Positions 1-10,570 are shown, numbered from the stretch's first letter. The stretch is DNA of 64,000 bases from Trifolium pratense (GCF_020283565.1 NC_060059.1:16424933-16488932), one strand, 5' to 3'. The notes: generated from the letters alone by a model not told the origin. Numbers and translations are program-made.

Positions 1-340
1 CAAATTTAGGACACATCATCAAAGTCAAACGGAAAATGGTCAAGAGATAATGTCAGGGACGATTTTAGCTCACGAAAGTTTGAATCAGGGACTTTTAAAT
101 ATTTTTTGTTGATTCAGGGACTATTATGAAAGCGAGTGCCACTTTCAGGGACGGAAGTGGTTGTTTACTCGAAATTTTTGCGACGAACAACAAAGTAAGT
201 GAGAGATCCGCTTTTGACAATGTCGGCGAGAGCTTTACAACATAGGTGATAAATGTAAAGAGAGCGAGCCAAAGATGGAAACGAGAGACAAAATTAGGTT
301 CGTTAGTGAGGGCTTGCGTTTGACACATCAATTAGTGTTA
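1..340. repeat. Probable terminal part of a DNA transposon (unclassified)
   Basis: The first ~170 bases carry several spaced repeats of a 'cagggac' core (around 54, 87, 114 and 147), a pattern common in terminal regions of legume Mutator-like elements. A 78-codon open frame on the minus strand (95-331) has no recognisable domain. The partner end, if any, lies outside the window, so the class is a guess. Confidence 0.3.
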
Positions 341-394
341 GTGTTCTAGTAGTAGAAGTTTAGATAGTATGCATGAGGTCTTTAAGTTTAAGCG

Positions 395-545
395 ACTTTG
401 ATTTTTTTTTCTTGGTTAAGTAACATAGTAACTAAAAATTCTACCTTAAAAGTGAATAAATAGAGTGTTCGAGGATCGAACCCCACGCTCCTGCACATAT
501 AGTTCAATGTCCCTACCAACCGAACTAAGCCAACTGCGATGTCAT
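395..545 (-). repeat. tRNA-derived SINE relic
   Basis: Read on the minus strand, an A-box-like stretch (TTAGTTCGGTTGGTAGGG, about 513-530) is followed by a B-box (GGGTTCGATCCTC, about 474-486), the internal RNA polymerase III promoter of tRNA-derived SINEs. The 3' side runs toward an oligo-T/A tract near 400-410. No clean target-site duplication was found. Confidence 0.5.
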
Positions 546-638
546 TGTATTTTTTTTTTTTTGCTTTAATTTAATTTAAACAAAAAAAAAAAAGTAAAAT
601 ACGGGGCACATGAGTATTTTTTTTACTTGAAAATAAAT

Positions 639-728
639 TGGGCCGACAGAGGAGTCCAATGGGTTTTATTCTCACAATATCCATCCATCCATCCATACTG
701 TAACCCTAGTAGCTGTTCTCTTTAAATA
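639..728 (+). promoter_or_regulatory. Site II + telo-box + TATA-like promoter
   Basis: TGGGCC (639-644, site II element), AACCCTA (702-708, telo-box) and TTTAAATA (721-728, TATA-like) lie in order on the plus strand. In plants this combination is typical of ribosomal-protein and snoRNA gene promoters. No protein gene follows; the next recognisable feature is a C/D-box snoRNA candidate about 210 bases downstream. Confidence 0.55.
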
Positions 729-935
729 CTTCACCTGCCATCAAAACTAAAGCGCCGTTCTTGCCTCCTCGTTAAGGTTGTTGTTTTTTTTTTCTTTTTC
801 AGATGTTGTTATGTTCCTTCTGATCCGTTGCATATTTTTAATCAACGAAATCACAGCCGAGATATCTTTTTTTGTCTTTCTCTACTGTGTTTTTTTGATT
901 AAAGAAATTCAACGGTTCATCATTTTTGTTTGCTA

Positions 936-1024
936 TTAGCTATGATGATAATGTGTATCCCAGCTCATTACGAGGCTTTTATGTAAGGCCTTTGAATTTA
1001 ATCTTCCACATTTATCTGAGCTAC
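936..1024 (+). ncRNA. Candidate C/D-box snoRNA
   Basis: A C box ATGATGA (942-948) and a D box CTGA (1016-1019) are bracketed by a short terminal stem, TAGCT immediately before the C box and AGCTA overlapping and following the D box, giving a product of about 85-90 nt. That is the usual plant C/D snoRNA size and architecture. An upstream site II/telo-box promoter supports real transcription. A possible D' variant (TTGA) lies near 992. I could not assign the guide sequence upstream of D to a known rRNA site, so it is orphan or novel, or possibly a chance match. C/D snoRNAs direct 2'-O-methylation with fibrillarin in the nucleolus. Confidence 0.55.
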
Positions 1025-1029
1025 TATCC

Positions 1030-1835
1030 AATCAAATTCTCATTGTCATAATTAATTTTATTTTCATACTGAAGCACAGTGTATGTCATTTTAGTTTTGC
1101 CATGGTTTTGTTGCACATACATTCGTCGATTAAATCATATGATGATGATGATGATGTTACTATGTTATTTTAGTTCCTTACCTTAACTATGGCCCCTAAC
1201 ATCTAAAAGTTGGTATGTGATTGGATGTATGACAAATAAGTGCATATATTGAATTAAATCCAAACATGTTTGCAAGATAGTACATGTCACCAACATAAGC
1301 GATATTTTACAAATTTTTTGAAAAATATATGAAGGACTAGAATAACGATGTTTACTCTTTTCTTAATTGTGGTACTTACCATACTTGATAGCATTGGATC
1401 ATCATTTGAAATGTTAGATTATAAGTGAATCATAAGGTTTGGCGTTGATAGAAACTTGAAGGTCAATGTTCTTGCCATACTTTTTTAAAACTTTACACAA
1501 AAGATTATTTGGATGGTTGATCATATTCCGTAAAATTTTCATATGATAAACTTAATTCATTTGATGATGACTCTTAAATGGCAAGCCCTCCATCAACATT
1601 AGGAAAACCCTTCCGAATTGATTAAAGGGTGTCAGTAGGACATTACATAAAGCAATTGAACTAACTCAACTTCAGGGTGTCAATTGAACCTTCAATATAG
1701 ACCAAAATGCAAAGACCAAGGTTAACATATCTTCAATATGTTAACAAACCTCAAGTTTCAAGACATTTTCAACAATCTTTTAAAATGCAAAGTTGTACAC
1801 AAGAAATTTAGACCAATGTTTTTCCATTTCTAGAC
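1030..1835. other. Intergenic, no gene seen
   Basis: AT-rich sequence with a short TGATGATGATG run at 1140-1155. No open frame with a recognisable domain and no clear repeat ends. Confidence 0.5.
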
Positions 1836-1837
1836 AC

Positions 1838-2290
1838 TTTTTTTTTTTTTATGAGATGGAAAGTAAAAACAAACAACACATGATCAGAAAAGAAACTAAG
1901 CTCGCGGATGAATAATGCCTACAACATCAATCAACAACACGAGACTAATTGAAAAATGTAACTATTCTAAATTTTCAAAGTATCGTTGGAGGAAGCTCCA
2001 TTCTTCGCAAAACCAATTGACACATTCATTACGCTCTATGAAAGTATATTGAAAAGAGACATTCCAATCCCGCTGGTGGAGATGACGAATTTGTTGGATA
2101 AGCAATGCTTAAAGATGAAATTGAGAAGTTTCATGAGAAGTGAAATTAACTGCTAGAGTGGAATTGATTCAATGATCTTTTCGAATACTTCAACTTGAAC
2201 AATATTGAGACCATTTAAAATTGCATGGAGTTCAACACATAAGAAAATAGAGATAACAATGAAGTTAGAGAATTCATTGATCTTCCAAGA
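1838..2290 (-). pseudogene. LINE RNase H domain relic
   Basis: On the minus strand the broken translation ends in a block resembling the C-terminal RNase H of plant L1-type LINEs (the segment around 1990-2060 reads like the 'ECADWLAKNGASS' end region, with stops). It is followed by an oligo-T on the plus strand (1839-1852), which corresponds to a poly(A) tail on the element's own strand. Frameshifts and stops show it is dead. Confidence 0.45.
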
Positions 2291-3720
2291 TTATTGAAAG
2301 ACTTGTCATCCACATATTAACTTTTATGGTGTCTTCAAGAGGGGAGATTCAAGTGATCGCACACATTGGTTTATAGGATGGTAGAAATACTTAGGACCGG
2401 TAAATAAAGAGCTATATAAGAATGAATTTTATTGAGATATTGCTAGATAATTGAATTATCTCGCTGAAAACCATGTCTTTTTGGGTTTGTCAGATAACCC
2501 AACAAATGACAATAAACATAATCCCGTTAGAAAACGAACCAATCAAAGAATTGTGCTATGGACTATAGATAAGTTTCTAAAATTATCTAAACATATTTTT
2601 GTTGTAGATGTTGGATCAAATGATTCATTCTCAACTTAATGATGCACATTGTATTCTTGAAAAGATCAAGGTTTATAGGGAGGGAGAGAAATAAATTGAG
2701 ATTGAGGAATTAAGCTAAGAGAATTGGAAAAAAGTTCGTGAATCTAATATTATTTGAAGATCACTTACACCTTTTATAATACACATTGTTTTGATTACAA
2801 GTTTCGTTGTAACTAACTCATAACAACACTACCTTTCAAAAACAACTAACAACACTAACAAACTATATTAGCTAATAACAGAAATTTGAAAGTTTAACTA
2901 ACACTAGTTACTTGTGAAACAACTAACTTAACAATTAACTAAAGTGTGAATTACATTCAACGATAGTGACATGTGCTCTTCTATATTCATGACGGATCAA
3001 TTTTGTCTAACTTTTTTCCGGGAAAGATAGTGATATCGATTTGCAAGTTTTAATTAAAAAATAAAATGCTTAACATGTGACAAGATTTGGTGCATCTGAT
3101 TAATCAAATGATTGAAATTGTTTGGGAGTTATCTAACTTTCCCGCAAAAACGTTATACAAAATTGATCCTATTCATGACTACATATCTCAAAAACTCAAT
3201 CATCTAGAAACTTTATCACACCAATACTGGTCTGACACTTGAAATTATGAGAGTTACCTGCTAGAACTAAAACAAAAATATTAAAATCTATAATGTATTT
3301 TATCTCTTTTCCTTTCACTTCTTTTCTAGTGAAGTTTTCTCAACCATTCCAATGATAGATCTTTCCTCAAAAAGAAAAATACATAAAATATATAGTCTCA
3401 TTTCAACGTGGCAAGCAGAGAAACAGTGTAAGCAAATGTTGGATTTATAATGTATGCCATGTGTGTGGTTTCCACAGTGACAACGTTTGTGTGACTCTTG
3501 AGTAGCTCTTAGTGTTACCAATAATTTTGTGACTATGCCTCCAATTCTTTACATTTCCAAAGCAACATTACAATTCACATGATCAGAATCTAAACCAATC
3601 TTTTGTTTAGATCTTTTTCTTAATGATTGGTTCTGTATTGTCTGAACCAAATTCAGCAACATTGGACAAGTATATACATACATCCCATATACTACTATGT
3701 AAATTCATAACAACCATATA
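2291..3720. other. Intergenic, no gene seen
   Basis: AT-rich DNA. Short open frames at 2451-2639 (+) and 3315-3521 (-) have no domain, no splice context and no plausible promoter; I treat them as chance. From about 2780 to 2960 the sequence is rich in short 'aactaac' repeats, without clear ends. Confidence 0.45.
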
Positions 3721-3729
3721 TTTGTATAT

Positions 3730-3865
3730 GGAATTTTGTCCTTTTGTCGAGTAATTTAGTCGATAGAATTTCACTTTTAAGTAAGTGAAAGTATCAGAGC
3801 TCGAACTCCAACCTCTGCATATAACATGTAATATCTCTGTCAACTGAGTTATACTCACATGTTTT
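3730..3865 (-). repeat. tRNA-derived SINE relic
   Basis: Minus-strand reading gives an A-box-like TAACTCAGTTGACAGAG (about 3837-3853) and a B-box-like GGAGTTCGAGCTC (about 3799-3811), with spacing like a tRNA-related SINE head. The 3' boundary and duplications are not clear. Confidence 0.4.
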
Positions 3866-3941
3866 TGTCATTTTTATGACACGTTAGATTTATTTAGATA
3901 TTTTCACCAATTTTATATTAAATATGATTAAAAAAATGCAA

Positions 3942-4435
3942 AATGAAATGCATAAGGGTGTCCTAATAATTGGAAGCAAGTCCCATAATATTCCTAATAG
4001 TACGTACGTGGTAGTGTCCTGCAGGACCACGCACTATCATTACAGCTCACTTTCACCAAATAATAGTCCCCCCAATTGTTTCACCGTAAAACAAATGAAA
4101 AAAACATGGGATGGTGCCCTTATGAACCCTTTTCGACGGTACATAACTCAATAAACTTCTATTTAATTAGGTCCACATTGTTCCTTTTTCCACACCCAAA
4201 TTACAACTATAGAATCCACTTAATTGATATGTCGTAATCATAATATTCATATTTTTGTTGTTTATGTTCAATGTAATAGTGACACATGTCTTTTTTTAAT
4301 ATGCTTATTCATCTCTATATATATGCATACATTCACCACATTATCAATTGGTCATGTTATGTGAGTTCAACAAACAATCTTCTCTTGTGCATAGCAAAAC
4401 AATATCAAAAAACTTTTGCACACCATTTGAACACC
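3942..4435 (+). promoter_or_regulatory. Promoter/5' region of the BPS1-like gene, duplicated at 9419-9950
   Basis: This upstream block is strongly conserved in the second copy of the locus. It includes a G-box-like TACGTACGTGG (about 4001-4011), a perfect 12-bp palindrome GTCCTGCAGGAC (4016-4027; second copy 9492-9503) and a TATA-like CTATATATATGC (4314-4325). Conservation here may only reflect recent duplication. Confidence 0.45.
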
Positions 4436-5335
4436 ATGAAAGCACCAACCATCCTAAAGAGCTTCTTCTTGCGCCAGCTGGCTTCGACGGCAGTGGTTCC
4501 TTTGCCGGAAAAGACTCGATTCGATCGAGAACTAACGGCGGAACTTGACACCCTTGGTAGTGAAGTTGAGTTGGTTCAATTTCTTGATGCTGCAATCACA
4601 ACTCAAAAAATTGCTTTGGATTCTCTAGGGAATATTTCATATAGAGATGATTCTGATCGTGTAGATGTTGATAAGTATTTAGAAGATAACATTGAAATTC
4701 TTGATGTATGCAATTACTTTGTTGAAAAAATTGAGAATATTAATGAATATTTAGACACATTGAAAATGGTTGTACATTTAGTTGATAATGGTGGTGTTGT
4801 TAAGTCTAATAAAATTGCTACAAAACGTGCAATGGAACTTTTAGATTCATCATCATGTAAAAGTGTAGAAAAGAGATCATGTAAAGGTTTGAAAAAATTG
4901 TTAAGCCAAAAGCTATATCATCATGGAACAGATATGAGTGAGATTATGTGTGGTTCTAAGGCTATGACATTAATGTGTTTAAGGTTTCTTGAACTTGGTT
5001 TATCATTTGATTCAAAAAGTGGAAAATTGCCAATGATGAAACTGTCTCAACCTACAAGTTCTTCATGGTTGAGATTGTTACATGAAGCAAGTGTTGAAGA
5101 GAAGAAGCTGAAGAAAAATAGATCATCTTTGTTGCAGCAGACAGTGGATGCAGCTAGAGAATTGAAGGAACAGATAAAGGGTGGAAAGGAGATTAAATCA
5201 CGTGTTGAAAGATTGAAGAGAAGTTCCAAGGAAATGGAGGATATGATTGAGGTTATTGAAGAAAGAGTAAAGGATTTGTATAAATGTTTGATTGATGTTA
5301 GGATGACCCTTTTGGGAATTCTTTCTCATCACTGA
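4436..5335 (+). CDS. BPS1-like (BYPASS1 family) protein
   Basis: A single-exon gene of 299 codons. I chose ATG 4436 because it begins the family-like N-terminus (MKAPTILKSFFLRQ); the open frame extends upstream to 4286, but that part overlaps the TATA-like region and has no similarity. The protein is mostly helical: 'LDSLG...VDKYLEDNIEILDVCNYFVEKI' (about residues 64-103) matches the hallmark of BPS1/ROH1-type proteins, and a lysine/glutamate-rich coiled coil lies at about 220-285. BPS1 in Arabidopsis prevents production of a root-derived mobile growth inhibitor; the biochemical activity is unknown. No membrane segment or signal peptide is obvious. A decayed copy of the whole locus lies at 9419-10570. 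Family assignment is by remembered pattern; function in this species is inferred. Confidence 0.7.
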   Translation: MKAPTILKSFFLRQLASTAVVPLPEKTRFDRELTAELDTLGSEVELVQFLDAAITTQKIALDSLGNISYRDDSDRVDVDKYLEDNIEILDVCNYFVEKIENINEYLDTLKMVVHLVDNGGVVKSNKIATKRAMELLDSSSCKSVEKRSCKGLKKLLSQKLYHHGTDMSEIMCGSKAMTLMCLRFLELGLSFDSKSGKLPMMKLSQPTSSSWLRLLHEASVEEKKLKKNRSSLLQQTVDAARELKEQIKGGKEIKSRVERLKRSSKEMEDMIEVIEERVKDLYKCLIDVRMTLLGILSHH

Positions 5336-6235
5336 ATTCTTTAGATCTATCTTATTAGAATAGTTAGCTAGGAAGCTTTGTTAGGATATAATTCACTACA
5401 TAAATGATGTAACTTTACTAATGTAAAGTGTTGAACAAAAAAAAAAGTTACTGATATGTAGATTTTGTGTGAGAGATATATTGTGAATATAAATAATTAA
5501 TTTCTATTTCTGTCTCTTATGATCTCTAGTTATTTTTAGTTTTGTTATGATTTGCTCTGTCTATATGAATGTGGTTTTATTATGCTTAATTGTTCAACAA
5601 CTTCATATAACTCATTTCACAACTTTAGGAATTTGATTATGAGATGTGAGTCAAAAAAATTTACATAAAATGATTTAATAAGCCTGATGATTTGAAAATA
5701 AAAATTTAGGACAAATTAAAAATGTGATGTTAAACTAGTGCTAGGGGTGCTTCTTTGCTTGGTTCATTGAATGTGAATTTTTTTATGTCAATTTTGTGAG
5801 TGGATGTATTTTGTTATGGAAGTGACAAAACACTTTGTCTCTTTCACTTTATAAGTCTCACATGATTGGTTAGTTGAAGCTTTATAAGATTCTTGTAAAG
5901 ATCAATTTGTGGTAAGGAGGAATAAGCAAATGTATGTTGATGTAAAACTTGTTTCTTCCCTATAGGGAATAATGAGAATGAGACAATATGCACAAAATAT
6001 TTATGGCTCATTCTCATTGTCACAGGAAAAAATTCCTACTTCTAAATTGCATATGCTCCTCAAAAATAAATTCTCTCTCACTATACTCCAGCAAGAGGAT
6101 AACTGGATAAGGGTATGGTGAGCTTTTTGGAAGGAGTAGAGGATGAGAGAATATTTGAAAGAAGGACAATTTCTATTGCTTTTTTTTTCTTTCTTGAACA
6201 GCAAATATATAAATATATATAATGGTTAAAACAGT
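5336..6235. other. 3' region of BPS1-like gene and intergenic DNA
   Basis: The first ~190 bases (to about 5525) are shared with the second copy of the locus (10385-10565) and include the likely 3' UTR. Beyond that I see AT-rich sequence without a gene. Confidence 0.4.
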
Positions 6236-6239
6236 CAAA

Positions 6240-6640
6240 GTATAGTGTAGGAGTACTAGAAATACTCAAAAAAAAATTACAAAAGAAACACTAGAAAGGA
6301 CTCTCGGAAAGCAACAAACCATCAAAACCACTAAGATCAACCATAAAAAAGGGGGAAGGGAAAAGCCAACAAAGAGCGGACACCTTAAGAGATACAACTC
6401 AACAGGAACCAGAAGCAATCAGGCACCGCATCCTCACCTCGCTTTATTGGACTAACACAAGATAGGTTGAACCTCCCACTCGTAGAAAGAGCAGAGGCTA
6501 TCCGGGTTTTTACTTAGAAACTATTTCCAGGAGGAGACTTTCACCCTATCCACAAGATTATCAATCATTGGAGACCCACCGGCAAAGATAATATCATTCC
6601 GGGAGGTCCAGATAATATCATTCTATTGCTTGAGAGAATG
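6240..6640 (-). pseudogene. LINE ORF2 C-terminal relic
   Basis: The minus-strand translation of about 6450-6630 reads like the extreme C-terminus of a legume L1-type LINE reverse transcriptase (blocks resembling 'DNLVDRVKVSSWK' and 'FYEWEVQP'), interrupted by stops. The block 'gataatatcattc' appears twice (6587-6599 and 6612-6624), showing local duplication. No intact coding potential. Confidence 0.55.
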
Positions 6641-6803
6641 TTTTGATTTGTTGCTTAGGTGTCTCATCTACAAATGACAACTCCATGCGAGAGTTTTATA
6701 TAAATTAAGAGAATAGCTTAAATAACAATGTAATACATTAACAATTTGTCATTAAAAAAAATAAAATAAACCAAGAGACAGTTCTACAGATAAATTTAAC
6801 CGA

Positions 6804-7398
6804 TTATGGCGAAGTATTAATCATAAAATATTTGCATCTTTCTGAATGTAAACTTTTTCTATTTCTGGAGCTTTTACAATTTTCCAGAGAAACTTCTTCA
6901 GTAAGGGTAAACATAAGGCTCTTGAGCCATTTAACATAATTCCAAATAAGTTTAGAAACCTTATGTTTTTGAGTTTCATCGATTTTGGAATCTTCAACGG
7001 TGAAAACATATGAAGATTCGACGTTAAATCCGTTAATGAATCGGCGTTGAAGAGGCACAATCGACTTATTCTTTACATCTTTGTTCAGTAACCCACTTAT
7101 CCACGTATTGGTACTTTTCTTCATGCCTGTTGTTTACTACCATCGATAATTGTTCAAGCTTTTTTGTTATAAGAATAGCCCGATCAACACCACTTACATA
7201 CTCATGCTCTTTTCTATCCCAAACAACCTTTCGGTTGTTGAAGACATCAATATTCATATATCTTCGATTTGTTGTATCCGTACTCACATTCATTGCTGCA
7301 AATAGTAAATTCATGCTATAGAAAAAAATCATCAATTTAGTATTTTGATAAGGTATCATATGAAATAAGATTATGATAAGATATGTAGAGATATACAC
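6804..7398 (-). other. Unrecognised open frames, possible gene remnant
   Basis: Two overlapping minus-strand frames (7066-7398, 110 codons; 6804-7124, 106 codons) have protein-like composition, rich in Lys/Arg/Val, and might be frameshifted parts of one former gene. I do not recognise a domain, and no promoter or splice pattern is convincing. Confidence 0.2.
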
Positions 7399-7479
7399 AC
7401 CTTACCGAACTCATAACAATTAGATTTGCATATTTCTTCGCAGAAAAAAAAATTATTAGATAAAAAAAACGATTAGGTA

Positions 7480-7789
7480 ATTCCTAATAAAATTTTAATT
7501 TCTCACTAGTTTAAAGACAAGTGCATTCACACGGGTTTACTGATTTTTATTCGATATTTGAATTTGTCACTATATTAATATAGAAAATTTATTTTAAAAT
7601 AAATATTTAAAAATTTGTTATATAATATTATTAAAATATAAGTGGAATTATTGTGTTAATTTTTTTTTGGTTACGAATTATTGTGTTAATTATTTTGTTG
7701 TAAACTTATTTATTCAATTTTGTATGTTTTAGTGACAAATAATGGTCCCGTGTATATTTTTAATAAAAATTAGAAATTTTATTAGGAAT
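7480..7789. mobile_element. Small inverted-repeat element (MITE-like)
   Basis: The block ATTCCTAATAAAATTTTAAT (7480-7499) is repeated in inverted form at about 7768-7789 with one or two differences, enclosing ~270 bp of AT-rich DNA. A third, single copy of the same end lies at 8616-8633. Target-site duplication is not clean, so the superfamily is unassigned. Confidence 0.4.
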
Positions 7790-7922
7790 ATTTAGGGCAA
7801 TTTAGTAAGTTTGATACTAATTAACTTTATTATATTATTATTAATTATTTTTTTCCTATTTTTATGTATAGATTGTTATGTTTTGTTCCGATCTATAATA
7901 TATTTTGTTCCTATTTTTAAGC

Positions 7923-7937
7923 ATATCATCTTTCTAT
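7923..7937. repeat. Left target-site duplication of the PABP retrocopy
   Basis: ATATCATCTTTCTAT, identical to 8456-8470 immediately after the poly(A) run. Confidence 0.9.
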
Positions 7938-8456
7938 GACATTGAGGTCTGCCACTCCGTGATGTTGTCTCGCCTATGCCCATTCATGCTTTGGCTACAT
8001 CACTTGCGAATGCTCCCCCTGAACAGCAGAGGACTATGCTTGGAGAGGCTTTGTATCCACTAGTAGATCAGCTGGAACATGATTCTGCAGCTACGGTTAC
8101 CGACATGCTTTTGGAGATGGACCATCCCGAAGTATTGCATCTTATTGAGTCACCAAATGCTCTCAAGCCTAAAGTTGTTGAAGCCATAAACGTGCTGAGA
8201 AACGTTGCTCAACAGCAAGGCAACAGCCCGACAGATCAACTAGCTTCACTTTCTCTCAACGATAATCTATAATCTCGTTTCTTAGATTCTGTTAATCAGC
8301 CAACATGAATACAAAAATCCTTTTTGTTCTGTCTTTTAGATTAATGATGTTAGTTCTTGGTACTTTTGGTTTTTATTTATTGTTGGTGTGTTTTAGGATT
8401 ATTACCGCTCAAGGATTTATGATTTATTCTTAAGTTTTATGGATCTAAAAAAAAAA
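7938..8456 (+). pseudogene. 5'-truncated processed retrocopy of poly(A)-binding protein mRNA
   Basis: From about 7952 the frame reads the end of the PABP linker and then the whole MLLE/PABC domain (open from ATG 7976 to stop 8270-8272), including the 'LYPLVDQLEHD', 'TVTDMLLEMDHPEVLHLIES' and final 'DQLASLSLNDNL' blocks. It lacks the four RRMs. A former 3' UTR (8273-8446) ends in a run of 10 A (8447-8456), and ATATCATCTTTCTAT flanks both sides (7923-7937 and 8456-8470). The start of the copied segment also seems to have lost a base just before 7947. Truncation at the 5' end, poly(A) and a 15-bp duplication show insertion of a reverse-transcribed mRNA by LINE machinery. The MLLE frame is still open (98 codons from the first ATG), so translation is not excluded, but no promoter is apparent. 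Confidence 0.9.
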
Positions 8457-8470
8457 TATCATCTTTCTAT
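8456..8470. repeat. Right target-site duplication of the PABP retrocopy
   Basis: Identical 15-mer to 7923-7937; the first A is shared with the poly(A) tract. Confidence 0.9.
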
Positions 8471-9418
8471 ATTTTTTTTATATTCATTTTAGTGAAATTA
8501 CAATGAATGATATGAAACTTGCAACGTGATTAAAAATAATATGGATAAATTAGAAACTTTGGTGGTAATTGATTTTAATATAATAGTAATAGATTATTAG
8601 GTAAATATTAGATAATTCCTAATAAAATTTTAAATTTAATGGTCCTAATCGTGTTTTTGTTGATATATCTATTTTTATCAGTTGAGTTAAGATTTGTGGA
8701 CATTTAAATATAATAAGTAATTTGATAAATAATAGATACATAAATATTGTTAAAAAAAAATTATATTTAATATAATAGGGGCTTTGTAAAAATAAAATAA
8801 AACAATAGGAGTTAAAATATACAATCATTTTGTATTTCAATCATATATAAATATTCAATCTCACATAACATGTCTTATTCAAAAAGTCATATTTAATACG
8901 TGAAAATAATGAGAGAGATATTTTTTTTTTACAAGTTATATTGAAATGCATGACTATAATTATATTTACCTAATGAGAATAAGAGAAAATCAATTAAGTG
9001 TGTTATCTAATATTTAAATTTTATTTTTAATTTAAAATTAATAATATATTAATTTTGTCATACCATTTTGACTAATTTATTATTGGTATAATTTTATGAA
9101 TAATATATTAATTTTTTCATCTAACTATCTATTTAAGGGGCTCAATACTCGTACCACTTTGACTAATTTATTGTTGGTATAATCTTTTTTATTTTATTCT
9201 ACAATATCTAAATCTCTTTCTCAAAGATTTTAGGTTTGTATTACCTTAGCCACTAGCCACCATTCAGCAACATTGACATACCACAGTCCATATACTATTT
9301 TTTTTTTGTTTTACGGGAGTCCATATACTATTGTAAATTCATAAAAACTATATGAAATTTTATTATATAAACGAGTTGTTAAATTTATTAAGATATTTTC
9401 ACAAGTTTAAAGAGTTAT
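8471..9418. other. AT-rich intergenic DNA
   Basis: Very AT-rich. Contains a lone copy of the 7480-type terminal repeat (8616-8633). Another short repeat, 'accactttgactaatttattgttggtataat', occurs twice in similar form near 9062 and 9155. No gene seen. Confidence 0.4.
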
Positions 9419-10570
9419 AATGCAAAAGGGTGTCCCAATGATTGGAAGCTAGCAAGTCCCATAATATTCCTAATAGTACGTACGTGGTAGTGTCCTGCAG
9501 GACCACGCACTCTCATTACAGCTCACTTTCACTAAATTATTATTATCCCTAATTAATATATAGTTTGCTTAATTGTTTCACAACAAAACAAAACAAAACA
9601 AAACAAATGTGGGATCAATTAATGGCTCCCTCTTGAACCCCTTTCAACGGTACTAAACTCAATAAACTTCTATTTAATTAGGCCCACATTGTCCCTTTTT
9701 TCACCCCAATTGCACTTATAGAATCCACTTTATTATATTGTCATGATCATGTTCAATTTTCTGTTGTTCTTTACTTCTTTATGTTTAATCACACTTCAAT
9801 TTGATATTGACACATGTCTTTTCTTAATAATATGCTTATTCATATCTCTCTCTATATATGCATACATTACACACCACCTTATCAATTGGTCATGTTATAT
9901 GAGTTCAATAAACAACCTTCTCCTGTGCATAGCAAAACTATATCAAAAACTTGGCTCAATTGCTTGATGCTGCAATCGCAACTCAGAAAATTGCATTAGA
10001 TTCTCTAGGGAACATTTCTTATAGAGATGATTCTGATCGTGTAGATGTTGATAAGTATTTAGAAGATAAAATTGAAATTCTTGATGTATGCAATTACTTT
10101 AATTTGTTGAAAAAATTGAGAACATTAATAATTATGTAGACACTTTGAAAATTGTTGTACATTTAGTTAATAATAATGGTAGTGCAAACAAAGCCTAGTA
10201 AAATTGTAAAAACACGAGCATTGGAAGCCAATATCAATGCCAATATCAATGCACCAACCTCAGACCTCAAGAGAAGCACACTCCCAGGTCCCAAGCCAAT
10301 ATCAATGCACCAACCCAAGTGGGTTTGATTTGTATAGATGTTTGATTGATGTTAGGATGACCCTTTTGGGAATTCTTTCTCATCACTGAATTCTTTAGAT
10401 CTTTCTGCTTAGAATAGTTAGCTAGGAAGCTTTGTTAGGATATAATTCACTACTTAAGTGATGTAACTTTGGTTATTGATGAAGTAGTGTTCAAAAATAA
10501 AAGTTAATGATTGTAGATTTTGTGTGAGATATATTGTGATGAATATAACTAATCAATCTCCATTACATGT
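9419..10570 (+). pseudogene. Decayed second copy of the BPS1-like locus
   Basis: This is a direct duplicate of about 3942-5525. The promoter block is retained (palindrome at 9492-9503). One deletion joins the 5' region to the middle of the gene, removing the start codon and about the first 45 codons. A coding block (9951-10110) still matches 'LDAAI..TQKIALDSLGNIS' and 'VDKYLED..EILDVCNY'. A short in-place change after that shifts the frame, and the part encoding about residues 125-270 is gone, replaced at 10227-10330 by a SINE-like fragment. The last codons and 3' UTR match again from about 10333. No complete protein can be made. Confidence 0.85.
10227..10330 (-). repeat. SINE fragment at the internal deletion of the BPS1-like pseudogene
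   Basis: The stretch contains the blocks 'cagacctcaagagaagcacac' and 'gtcccaagcc' and ends in 'caacccaagtgggtt', matching the SINE seen more completely at 15665-15806. 'ccaatatcaatgcaccaacc' occurs twice (about 10239-10258 and 10299-10318), so the fragment is itself rearranged. Confidence 0.6.

Noticed and set aside
4286..4435. N-terminal extension of the BPS1-like frame by 50 codons
   Set aside because: It covers the TATA-like region, has no family similarity and the second genomic copy does not keep it open.
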